Part shown: positions 24,362 through 32,198 of the stretch, in pieces
How the letters are laid out: each line of letters opens with the position of its first letter
Position numbering within the stretch: position 1 is the stretch's first letter
Origin: Clostridiaceae bacterium
GTDB lineage: Bacteria > Bacillota > Clostridia > Acetivibrionales > DUMB01
Assembly (NCBI GenBank): GCA_012840535.1
Contig: DULF01000217.1
Span: forward strand, 1-36,698
Length of the DNA: 36,698 nt
Direction of reading: 5' to 3'
Position numbers and translations under genes: made by a program
The notes under the pieces: generated by a model
Seen by the model: the letters and a program-made list of their open reading frames with translations, nothing else
What the model was told of the DNA's origin: nothing
Databases searched by the model: none

Positions 24362-26827
24362 ATGAAAGCTGTTATCATGGCAGGCGGTGAAGGAACAAGG
24401 TTAAGGCCGCTTACCTGCAATCGTCCGAAACCAATGGTGCCTGTTGCTAACAAACCGGTAATGGAGCATATCATTGAGCTTTTAAAGAAGCACGGGATAA
24501 CAGAAGTTGCAGTAACCTTGCAATATATGCCTGAGTTAATAAAAGATTATTTCCATGACGGCAGTGACTTTGGAATGAAAATTGTGTATTACACGGAAGA
24601 TAAGCCTCTTGGCACGGCAGGAAGCGTGAAGAACGCAGAGGAATTTCTTGACGATACATTTATAGTCATTAGCGGTGACGCCCTTACAGACATAAATCTG
24701 GAGAAAGCCGTCAAGTTCCATTTTGAAAAGGAATCAATGGCTACACTTGTATTGAAAAGAGTTGATATTCCATTGGAATACGGTGTGGTTGTAACAGACG
24801 GCGACGGAAGAATAACCAGGTTTTTGGAAAAACCCAGCTGGGGAGAGGTTTTCAGTGATACTGTAAATACAGGCATTTACGTGTTATCCCCGGAAGTGCT
24901 TAGCTTTTTCAAGAAAAATGAAATGTTCGATTTCAGCAAAGATTTATTTCCAATTCTATTGAAAGAAAATAAGCAAATGTTCGGGTTTATAACTGAAGAT
25001 TACTGGTGTGACATAGGAGACCTTCAGGCGTACAATCAGGCTCATATGGATGTCATGGACGGCAAAGTTAAAATGAATATTCCGGGAAAGGAAATAAAAG
25101 AACATGTCTGGGTTGATGATGGCGTTGAAATAGATGACAGCGCTATAATTTTACCTCCGTGCATAATAGGCAGGAATACAAAGATCAAGGGAAATTCGAT
25201 CGTCGGTGATTATTCCGTTATAGGTGAGTATAATATTATCGATGAAAGAAGCAGCATTAAGAGAAGCATTACATGGAAGAATTGTATAATCGATAAAGGC
25301 GTGCAATTGCGAGGAACTGTTATATGTAATAAGGTTCATTTAAAAGATGGAGTTTCAGCCTTTCAGAATTCTGTAATCGGAGATGATACTATTGCAAAGC
25401 AAAACGCCGTAATCAAGCCAAGCATTAAAATATGGCCTGATAAAATGATTGATGAAGGGGTAGAGGTCAATTCCAATATGGTATGGGGCTCAAAATATAC
25501 ACGCTCAATTTTTGGAAACAGAGGAATAGCGGGAGAAATAAATGTAGACATAACGCCGGAATACGCATCTAAACTGGGTGCAGCCTATGGCTCCCTATTT
25601 AAAGAAAATGCAAAAGTTGGCGTAAGCTGTGATGATTCAGCAGCCGCACATATGATTAAATCTTCGTTTATTACAGGCTTGCTGTCTGCAGGAGTGGAGG
25701 TTTTAGACTTTGGCAAAATGCTGCTGCCAATAACCAGGTCTGCTGTAAGATTTTACGGAAGCGACGGCGGGATTCACATAAGCACGTCAACTGATGATGT
25801 AGCAAGGCTTTTTATAGATTTTCTTGACAAGAAAGGCTGCAATATTGACAGAGGCCTTGAAAGAAAGATTGAAAATGCCTTTATTAGAGAAGATTTTATG
25901 AGGTGCGAAGGAGATTGTATAAAAGATGTGATTGTTATTCCGGACTATAGCAAATTCTACTTAAGAAACATCATAAACAGTGTCAAAGTCAAAAAAATAG
26001 GCTACAAAATTTCTTTAAACGCCGGCTCCGCATTTATTGCAGATTTAGTGAAAGAGATGCTTGAAGAACTTGGATGTGAAGTTGAAATAACCAGTCTTAA
26101 ACTTGTAAATACCGGAAGAAATATAATGCAAGGAGCCGCGTCAAGCGACGTAAGGCACTTTAGCAACCTTGTGAAGACAGGGGGATTTGACATTGGCGTT
26201 TCAATCGAGGACTCCTGCGAAAAGATGATACTTGTTGACAACAGGGGAAAAATCGTAACTGAAGACATGTTTATTGCACTGATTTCAATTATTATCTTTA
26301 AAAGAATACAGGGTGGAACAGTGGTAGTGCCGATATCTGCAAGCAATGTTGTTGAAAAGATAGCCGCCGAGAACAATGGAAAGGTAATAAGGTCGAAAAC
26401 CGCAGTACAGGATATTATGAACAAAATCCTTGGTAGCGAAGTCAAAGAGGAAATGCTTGAACAGTTTACCATGCATTTTGATGCCATAGCAGGACTTGCA
26501 AGAATATTGGAGTTTATGAGTGTCAATAAGTACAAACTTTCAGACCTTATAGACATGATACCGGAGTTTCATATAAATAAAAAAGAAGTAGAGTGCCCCT
26601 GGAATGCAAAAGGAAAGGTTATCAGGGAAATAATCCAGGAGTTGGACGGAGACAGCATTGAGACTCTCGAAGGAGTAAAAATACATAATGACAAGGGGTG
26701 GGTACTTGTATTACCGGATGCTGACGCGCCTGTATGCAGGGTAATAAGTGAAAGCTATTCGGCTGAATTCGCTGAAGAACTTTCAAATATTTACGTAAAC
26801 AAGGTGAGGGAAATCAGCAGAAGTTAA
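24362..26827 (+). CDS. Sugar-1-phosphate nucleotidyltransferase fused to a degenerate phosphomannomutase domain
   Basis: ATG 24362 is 9 bp after AAGGAAGG, giving 821 residues. Residues 1-~235 are a nucleotidyltransferase with [33 protein letters not shown] and [11 protein letters not shown], so it should make an NDP-sugar, probably GDP-mannose or a related sugar. A left-handed beta helix follows (~245-385). From ~400 the fold matches phosphomannomutases, but key loops are changed: the phosphoserine loop TASHNP reads STSTDD (474-479), the metal loop DGDADR reads EDSCEK (616-621), and no GExSGH sugar loop is found. The mutase part is therefore predicted inactive and maybe regulatory. Similar two-part proteins are often labelled mannose-1-phosphate guanylyltransferase. 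It stands alone, followed by a terminator. Confidence 0.88.
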   Translation: MKAVIMAGGEGTRLRPLTCNRPKPMVPVANKPVMEHIIELLKKHGITEVAVTLQYMPELIKDYFHDGSDFGMKIVYYTEDKPLGTAGSVKNAEEFLDDTFIVISGDALTDINLEKAVKFHFEKESMATLVLKRVDIPLEYGVVVTDGDGRITRFLEKPSWGEVFSDTVNTGIYVLSPEVLSFFKKNEMFDFSKDLFPILLKENKQMFGFITEDYWCDIGDLQAYNQAHMDVMDGKVKMNIPGKEIKEHVWVDDGVEIDDSAIILPPCIIGRNTKIKGNSIVGDYSVIGEYNIIDERSSIKRSITWKNCIIDKGVQLRGTVICNKVHLKDGVSAFQNSVIGDDTIAKQNAVIKPSIKIWPDKMIDEGVEVNSNMVWGSKYTRSIFGNRGIAGEINVDITPEYASKLGAAYGSLFKENAKVGVSCDDSAAAHMIKSSFITGLLSAGVEVLDFGKMLLPITRSAVRFYGSDGGIHISTSTDDVARLFIDFLDKKGCNIDRGLERKIENAFIREDFMRCEGDCIKDVIVIPDYSKFYLRNIINSVKVKKIGYKISLNAGSAFIADLVKEMLEELGCEVEITSLKLVNTGRNIMQGAASSDVRHFSNLVKTGGFDIGVSIEDSCEKMILVDNRGKIVTEDMFIALISIIIFKRIQGGTVVVPISASNVVEKIAAENNGKVIRSKTAVQDIMNKILGSEVKEEMLEQFTMHFDAIAGLARILEFMSVNKYKLSDLIDMIPEFHINKKEVECPWNAKGKVIREIIQELDGDSIETLEGVKIHNDKGWVLVLPDADAPVCRVISESYSAEFAEELSNIYVNKVREISRS

Positions 26828-26856
26828 AGAAGGAGAGATAATTTCCTCTTTTTTTT
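26826..26856 (+). terminator. Terminator after the nucleotidyltransferase gene
   Basis: AAAGA-A-GGA (26826-26834, one bulged A) pairs with TCCTCTTT (26844-26851), followed by further T residues to 26856. The stem is weak but the tail is good. Confidence 0.55.
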
Positions 26857-26962
26857 GATCAAGCTTTTTTGTTTTATTATGACAAGGAAATATTAAAACA
26901 TTGTAATATAGACAATAATTACAAAATATAGCAGGTAATTGTTAATGTATATATATTTTCAC

Positions 26963-26991
26963 TTGATATATTTGTATTTTGTATTTAGAAT
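26963..26991 (+). promoter_or_regulatory. Candidate promoter for the DUF881 gene pair
   Basis: TTGATA (26963-26968) and TAGAAT (26986-26991) are 17 bp apart, 59 bp before the first DUF881 start. Confidence 0.5.
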
Positions 26992-27050
26992 TATATATAG
27001 GTTATAAAGTTAATTAACTGTGATAGTTTGGACAGGATTTAGGGGTACTC

Positions 27051-27779
27051 ATGCAAAGTTCAGATAAAAGGTTTATCTTTTTCGTTGTTTTCTTAATACT
27101 TGGAATTGTACTGGCGGTACAATTTAGAAGCACTCTTTATGCAAAAAGGATAAAGAGCCAATCCGAGCTGGATCTTGAGGAACTGGCAGCTCAGATAGAG
27201 GAAGAAACTAAAACAAGCAATATGTTAAAAGCCCAAATAGATGAAGTGATGACTTATAACGAGATTTTAATTAAAGAATATCTTGCAGACCAAAATGATG
27301 ATAAACTTAGTATAGAGTGGGAAAAAATGAGGCTTCTGGCGGGATTTACAGATGTAAAAGGACCTGGCGTTATCATTAAGCTTGACGATGCTACACCGGG
27401 CAAAACAGATATTGCAGCAAGCTCTCTTTTAGTACATGATCAGGATATAAAGATAATATTGAACGAGCTTAAGGCCGCCGGAGCCCAGGCAATTTCAATA
27501 AACGGCGAGAGAATAACCGCTGTAAGTGAACAGGTATGTGCCGGACCCACAATATTGATAAATAAGAACAGGCATAGCGTGCCTTATGAAATATGCGCAA
27601 TCGGGGATCCGGATGCTTTGTATGACGCGCTGGCAAACAGCGAACATGTGCAATTCATGATTAGAGACAATATAAAGGTGGAAATAAAAAAATCTAAAGA
27701 AGTAATAGTCCCAAGGTTTAGCGGTAAACCGGAAAACTATTTGACGGGACTGGAGGTGCTGAAAGATGAAAGTGAGTAG
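27051..27779 (+). CDS. DUF881 (YlxW/YlxX-like) membrane protein, first copy
   Basis: A 242-residue protein with one N-terminal membrane helix (~8-25), a Glu-rich coiled coil (~35-85) and a C-terminal DUF881 domain: LLAGFTDVKGPGVIIKLDD, then ILNELKAAGAQAISINGERITA and YEICAIGDPDALYDAL. Most of it should lie outside the membrane. In Bacillus the related ylxW and ylxX sit beside sbp, ftsA and ftsZ, which suggests a wall or division role, but no biochemical function is known to me. A start ATG at 27051 follows AGGGG. The next gene overlaps its end by 14 bp. Confidence 0.88.
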   Translation: MQSSDKRFIFFVVFLILGIVLAVQFRSTLYAKRIKSQSELDLEELAAQIEEETKTSNMLKAQIDEVMTYNEILIKEYLADQNDDKLSIEWEKMRLLAGFTDVKGPGVIIKLDDATPGKTDIAASSLLVHDQDIKIILNELKAAGAQAISINGERITAVSEQVCAGPTILINKNRHSVPYEICAIGDPDALYDALANSEHVQFMIRDNIKVEIKKSKEVIVPRFSGKPENYLTGLEVLKDESE

Positions 27780-28482
27780 AAATATTGCCATTACACTGGT
27801 CTGTATAATACTGGGAATTATGATCTCTTGGCAGTACAAGAGCATAAATTATAACCAAAATGTTTCAAGTGTACAGAACAAAAGGTTGGAAGAGCTGAAA
27901 ACTGAATTGATAGCGCTTCAGAAAACGAATAACGAACTGAGAGCCAGATTACAGGAACTACAGGAAGAAAACAAAGCTTATGAAAACTCGAGAATAGGGG
28001 ACAACACTCTTGCTGAAAACATGAAAAAACAACTTGAAACAGCCAGGATATTTGCGGGATTGGTTGATGTAAAAGGCAAGGGAGTAATAGTTACATTGGA
28101 TAATAATGGATTTGCAAGCGTAGCAGACAGCGATATACTCGATGTTGTCAATGAGCTTAGGGCTGCAGGCGCTCAGGCAATATCCGTAAATGAGGAAAGG
28201 ATAGTGGCGACGAGCGAAATCCGGCAAGTAGGCAACTTTGGGGACGACAGTAGCTACATTACGATTAACGGCGTCAAACATAAAGCTCCCTTTGTAATAA
28301 AGGCAATTTCAGACCCCAATGACCTTGACCGCGCCCTTACAATGACGGGCGGAGTCATTGACAAGCTCAGGGATACCTATCAGATAAAAGTCAGCATAAA
28401 AAAGTCTGATGAGATTATTATACCGAAAGTAAGAGATGATGGTTCCGTACTCAAATACAACCTATTAACGCCTGTGAATTAG
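27766..28482 (+). CDS. DUF881 (YlxW/YlxX-like) membrane protein, second copy
   Basis: A 238-residue paralogue of the gene before it, overlapping that gene by 14 bp and starting at ATG 27766 after GGAGGTG. It has the same layout: membrane helix (~6-22), coiled coil (~30-85, rich in Glu, Gln and Leu), and DUF881 with IFAGLVDVKGKGVIVTLDN, VVNELRAAGAQAISVNEERIVA and VIKAISDPNDLDRAL. The shared AAGAQAISxNxERI core marks a tandem duplication that has since diverged. The two may form a hetero-oligomer. The 149-bp gap after it contains a TATAAT-like box but no well-spaced -35. Confidence 0.88.
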   Translation: MKVSRNIAITLVCIILGIMISWQYKSINYNQNVSSVQNKRLEELKTELIALQKTNNELRARLQELQEENKAYENSRIGDNTLAENMKKQLETARIFAGLVDVKGKGVIVTLDNNGFASVADSDILDVVNELRAAGAQAISVNEERIVATSEIRQVGNFGDDSSYITINGVKHKAPFVIKAISDPNDLDRALTMTGGVIDKLRDTYQIKVSIKKSDEIIIPKVRDDGSVLKYNLLTPVN

Positions 28483-28631
28483 TGCAAAAATGTAATTTTT
28501 TCCTTCCTTTTATAATATTAATTAAATAAGGCAAAGCCGGTAACAGGTCTTAAATTATATACTAGCATTACCATATGGTATATACATTTAAGACCTTTAT
28601 TTGCGAAAAGAACTGGAAGGAGATTCCTTAT

Positions 28632-29558
28632 ATGAGAAAAAGAGTAATTTTCTTTATTTCATTATTAATTATTATTCCCTTTTTTTGCAACGGCTGTGTA
28701 AAGAAAATTGACAAATCCAAGTTAAGCGATCTTGGAGGAGTATATTCTTATAATATGGAAGACATGGACTTTAGCGTTGAAATAAGCGGAACTCTTTCTG
28801 AGGGTGACAGCGCCGGCATTTTTGATGCAAAGGTTTCAACAGCGGAACAGGCTGTATCAGGAGGCTTGTACAGTAATAAGATATTTTCATGGGGTATACG
28901 CAGAAAGCCGGACCACCAGATACCTGACGCCGATCCGGGCGCCCCTGAGCTGCTTGAAAAATACGGCGGCATTTATATCGGGGATACAAGCAAAAAAGAA
29001 ATATACCTTACATTTGATGAAGGATATGAAAACGGATATACGGCAAAAATACTGGATACTTTGAGGGACAATAATGTAAAGGCGTTGTTTTTTATTACCG
29101 GACCTTATCTGAAAGAACATCAGGACCTGGTAAGAAGAATGGTTGAAGAAGGCCATACCGTTGGAAACCACACAATAAGGCATCCAAGTCTTCCCACCCT
29201 GAGCGACAGTGAGATAGAGGAGGAAGTGCTGGGACTTGAAAGAGCCTTCAAGGAAAAGTTCGGCAAGAGTATGAAATACTTAAGGCCTCCAAGAGGAGAA
29301 TACAGTGAAAGAAGTCTTGCAATTACGCAAAAGCTTGGTTATGTTAACGTGTTTTGGAGTTTCGCCTATGATGACTGGCACAGGGACAAGATAAGGGGAG
29401 CGGACTATGCATATAACATTGTTATGAGAAACATGCACAACGGAGCGATATTGCTTTTGCATGCCGTATCTAAGGATAATGCCGATGCTTTAGACAGAAT
29501 TATAAAAGGTGCAAGGGAGAGAGGCTATACGATAGGCAATATAGAAGACATAAAATAA
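28632..29558 (+). CDS. pdaA: PdaA-type polysaccharide deacetylase (spore cortex)
   Basis: PdaA removes acetyl from muramic acid during cortex synthesis, allowing muramic delta-lactam formation. ATG 28632 lies 9 bp after AAGGAG, giving 308 residues; an upstream in-frame start at 28575 has no site. A hydrophobic N-terminal segment ends PFFCNGC, possibly an atypical lipobox. The NodB domain has TFDEGYENGYT (127-137), GNHTIRHPS with His180 and His184, RPPRGEYSERSLA and LLLHAVSKDNADAL. The second residue of the usual TFDD motif is Glu here; PdaA of Bacillus also departs from TFDD at this point (TFDN, from memory). It lies beside yqfC/yqfD, fitting a sporulation role. Confidence 0.88.
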   Translation: MRKRVIFFISLLIIIPFFCNGCVKKIDKSKLSDLGGVYSYNMEDMDFSVEISGTLSEGDSAGIFDAKVSTAEQAVSGGLYSNKIFSWGIRRKPDHQIPDADPGAPELLEKYGGIYIGDTSKKEIYLTFDEGYENGYTAKILDTLRDNNVKALFFITGPYLKEHQDLVRRMVEEGHTVGNHTIRHPSLPTLSDSEIEEEVLGLERAFKEKFGKSMKYLRPPRGEYSERSLAITQKLGYVNVFWSFAYDDWHRDKIRGADYAYNIVMRNMHNGAILLLHAVSKDNADALDRIIKGARERGYTIGNIEDIK

Positions 29559-29624
29559 AGTGCATAAACAAGCATGTTAATTTTCGTGTTTATTAAAGCA
29601 TAAATTTTTTATGAGGGGATAATT

Positions 29625-29942
29625 ATGTCGGTTAGCAGGAAAGCCGGAAAAAAGAAAGAAAAGAAAGAGGAACCAAAGGCAGGCATAAGGGAGAAACTTG
29701 CTGAAATGCTTGAATTGCCGAAAGAAATAGTTATGAATATACCTAAGATGACAATGATCGGAAACAAGGATTTGATTATTGAAAATTATAAAGGAATTAT
29801 TGAGTATGAAAGCAACAGGATAAGGATAAACACAGGCGCAGGCATTATCAAGATTACAGGGGATTTAATGACTATTAAGGAAATAACATCTGAAGATATT
29901 TTGGTAAGCGGGAATATAAGCTCGTTAGAGTTTTTGAAATAA
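29625..29942 (+). CDS. yqfC: Sporulation protein YqfC
   Basis: A 105-residue protein with a Lys-rich N-terminus and a YabP/YqfC-like beta domain (LELPKEIVMNIPKMTMIG, then IENYKGIIEYESNRIRINT and IKITGDLMTIKEI). In Bacillus yqfC belongs to the sigma-E regulon and lies before yqfD, as here (25 bp gap). ATG 29625 follows GAGGGG. Exact molecular function is unknown. A shape with no signal peptide fits a protein working on the mother-cell side of the spore. Confidence 0.9.
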   Translation: MSVSRKAGKKKEKKEEPKAGIREKLAEMLELPKEIVMNIPKMTMIGNKDLIIENYKGIIEYESNRIRINTGAGIIKITGDLMTIKEITSEDILVSGNISSLEFLK

Positions 29943-29967
29943 AATCCGGAATACTCGGAGGAAGCTA

Positions 29968-31164
29968 ATGTTATTATTGAGGTTATGGAATTATATACGA
30001 GGATATGTTATTATATTAGTTGAAGGTTACTTTTTGGAGAAATTTGTGAATATATGTGTCCATAGACAAATATTTCTATGGGATATAAAGAGAAGCAAAA
30101 ACAGCGCTCTGACACTTAAAGCAAGCATAAAAGGTTTTAAGGCTATAAGGCCTGTTGCAAGAAAGACAAAGTGCAGAGTAAGAATTATAAAGAAAAAGGG
30201 CGTTCCGTTTTTCTTAAACAGGTATAGACGCAGAAAAGCGTTTATTGTAGGTCCTTTTTTATTTATATTGTTGCTTTATGCCATGACCTCTTTTATTTGG
30301 TCAGTTGAGGTGACAGGAAATAAAGAAATTGGATATGATTTGTTAATTGAAACACTTGCCAGAAACGGCATTAAACCCGGCGTATTAAAGTTTGGAATTG
30401 ATACGGACAGGGTTGTAAACAATATGATACTGGAAATTGATAAATTAAGCTGGGTAAGTGTCACAATAAAAGGGACCAAGGCAAAGGTCCAGGTAGCGGA
30501 AAGAACTGTGGCACCTGAGCTGGTTCCAAAAAATGTACCATGTGATATAATTGCAAAAAGAGATGGAGTTATAACATCCGTTATTGTTAAAGATGGTTAT
30601 GAAATGGTTAAGGCTGGTGATACTGTTGTAAAAGGGCAGGTATTGATATCGGGCAGGGTGCCGATTAAAAATGAGACTGAAAAAGTGCGTTATGTACACT
30701 CAATTGGCTCTGTTACGGCAAGGACCTGGTATGAAAAAAGCAGCCAGGTTAATATGAAAAGGGTCCAAAAAGTAAAAACAGGAAGGACAAAGGACCATAT
30801 TTCCTTGATTTTGTTTACAAAAAGAATTAAATTATTTTCAGGCGAAATAGATTTTGCTGACTATGAAAAAGTTGAAATAAGAAAGCGGCTGTCCCTGGGC
30901 GAAGATCTTGTGTTGCCTTTTGAAATAGTAATTGACAGGTTTTATGAAAATAATGTCATGGAAGAGGAACTGGATATTGAGGAGGCAAAAAAGCTTTCCG
31001 CCGATAGTGCTTTAAGCGAAGTAATGAGGGATATACCGCCGGATGCAAAAATATTAAAGACTTATGCCAATTACGTTAAGGACAAAAACAATGGGCTTGT
31101 TGCCAAGGTGACTGTTGAGTGCCTTGAGGAAATTGGCTTAAAAAAAGAGATTGGGGGAGAATGA
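29968..31164 (+). CDS. yqfD: Sporulation protein YqfD
   Basis: A 398-residue protein with a basic N-terminal region, one membrane helix (~90-110, beginning IVGPFLFILLLYAM), and an outer domain with WSVEVTGNKEI, KLSWVSVTIKGTKAKVQVAER and SVIVKDGYEMVKAGDTVVKGQVLISG, all typical of YqfD. The part after the helix is similar in layout to POTRA domains. yqfD mutants of Bacillus are blocked in sporulation at stage IV as I recall. GGAGG precedes ATG 29968. The stop codon is followed at once by the TTG of phoH. Confidence 0.92.
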   Translation: MLLLRLWNYIRGYVIILVEGYFLEKFVNICVHRQIFLWDIKRSKNSALTLKASIKGFKAIRPVARKTKCRVRIIKKKGVPFFLNRYRRRKAFIVGPFLFILLLYAMTSFIWSVEVTGNKEIGYDLLIETLARNGIKPGVLKFGIDTDRVVNNMILEIDKLSWVSVTIKGTKAKVQVAERTVAPELVPKNVPCDIIAKRDGVITSVIVKDGYEMVKAGDTVVKGQVLISGRVPIKNETEKVRYVHSIGSVTARTWYEKSSQVNMKRVQKVKTGRTKDHISLILFTKRIKLFSGEIDFADYEKVEIRKRLSLGEDLVLPFEIVIDRFYENNVMEEELDIEEAKKLSADSALSEVMRDIPPDAKILKTYANYVKDKNNGLVAKVTVECLEEIGLKKEIGGE

Positions 31165-32136
31165 TTGGAAGAAATTATTGAAAAAGCAATTGAATTTGAA
31201 AGAATCGAGCAAGCAATAAATCTTTTCGGACAATTCGACGAAAATATAAGAATAATAGAAGATGCTTTCAATGTCAAAATAGTGTCAAGAGACGATGAGA
31301 TAAGAATTGTAGGAAGCGAACCGGATGTTACAAAAGCAAAAATTGTCATCCAGAAACTTATATCTATAGCTTCAAAGGGTGATATTATCACAAGGCAGAA
31401 TGTTAATTATCTTGTGCAACTGGCTCTGGATAATGAGATTGACGAAATAAACGAATACCTGTCGGATTGCATATGCATTACGGCACGCGGCAAACCAATA
31501 AAACCAAAGACCAACGGACAGAAAAGGTATATTGAGGCAATAAATAAAAATACAATAGTCCTTGGCATCGGGCCGGCAGGTACAGGCAAGACTTTTCTGG
31601 CAGTTGCAATGGCGGTTACGGCGTTCAAGAACAGGGAAGTTGACAGGATTATAATAACAAGACCCGCAGTTGAAGCAGGCGAAAAACTCGGGTTTTTGCC
31701 AGGGGATTTGCAGAATAAAGTAGATCCGTATCTTAGACCTCTGTATGACGCTCTGCATGAGATTATGGGAGCTGAAACATATCATAAATACCTTGAGAAG
31801 GGAACGATTGAAGTAGCGCCTCTGGCGTATATGAGGGGGCGTACATTGGACGACTCCTTTATAATACTGGACGAAGCCCAGAATACTACACCGGAACAGA
31901 TGAAAATGTTTTTGACAAGAATAGGATTTGGTTCAAAGGCTGTTGTTACAGGAGATATTACACAGATAGATTTGCCTCGTGACAAGAAGTCAGGTTTGAA
32001 GGAAGTAATAAAAATATTGAGGGATATAAAAGGAATAGAATTTGTGTACCTTACGGAGCGGGATGTGGTAAGGCATGAGCTTGTACAGAAAATAATAAAG
32101 GCTTATGAAAAATACGATAACCAAAGGAATGGTTGA
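31165..32136 (+). CDS. phoH: PhoH-like ATPase
   Basis: PhoH is a cytosolic P-loop ATPase with possible RNA-related roles; its true function is unclear. TTG 31165 directly follows the yqfD stop (GGGGGAGA ribosome site inside yqfD). The 323-residue protein has an N-terminal KH-like segment (~20-70), then PKTNGQKRYIEAI, Walker A GPAGTGKTFLAVAMAV (~135), TRPAVEAGEKLGFLPGD, Walker B FIILDEAQNTTPEQMKMFLTR and GDITQIDLPR. All are intact. It is in the conserved yqfD-phoH-pgpH-ybeY-dgkA-era order. Confidence 0.96.
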   Translation: MEEIIEKAIEFERIEQAINLFGQFDENIRIIEDAFNVKIVSRDDEIRIVGSEPDVTKAKIVIQKLISIASKGDIITRQNVNYLVQLALDNEIDEINEYLSDCICITARGKPIKPKTNGQKRYIEAINKNTIVLGIGPAGTGKTFLAVAMAVTAFKNREVDRIIITRPAVEAGEKLGFLPGDLQNKVDPYLRPLYDALHEIMGAETYHKYLEKGTIEVAPLAYMRGRTLDDSFIILDEAQNTTPEQMKMFLTRIGFGSKAVVTGDITQIDLPRDKKSGLKEVIKILRDIKGIEFVYLTERDVVRHELVQKIIKAYEKYDNQRNG

Positions 32137-32152
32137 TTATATTGACTTGAAA

Positions 32153-32178
32153 GTTGGCCGGCGAATTGCCGGCACAAC
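32153..32178 (+). other. GC-rich hairpin between phoH and the pgpH-type gene
   Basis: GTTG-GCCGGC (32153-32162) pairs with GCCGGC-A-CAAC (32168-32178), one bulged A and a 5-nt GAATT loop. It is far more GC-rich than its surroundings, lies 21 bp before the start at 32199 and has no T-tract. It may tune translation or mRNA stability. Confidence 0.6.
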
Positions 32179-32198
32179 TGGATTTAGGGGGTAATCTG

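Noticed and set aside
28560-28590. CATATGGTA before pdaA, resembling a sigma-E/sigma-K -10
   Set aside because: It is part of an ACCATATGGT palindrome and has no -35 at correct spacing; no sigma-G box was found either.
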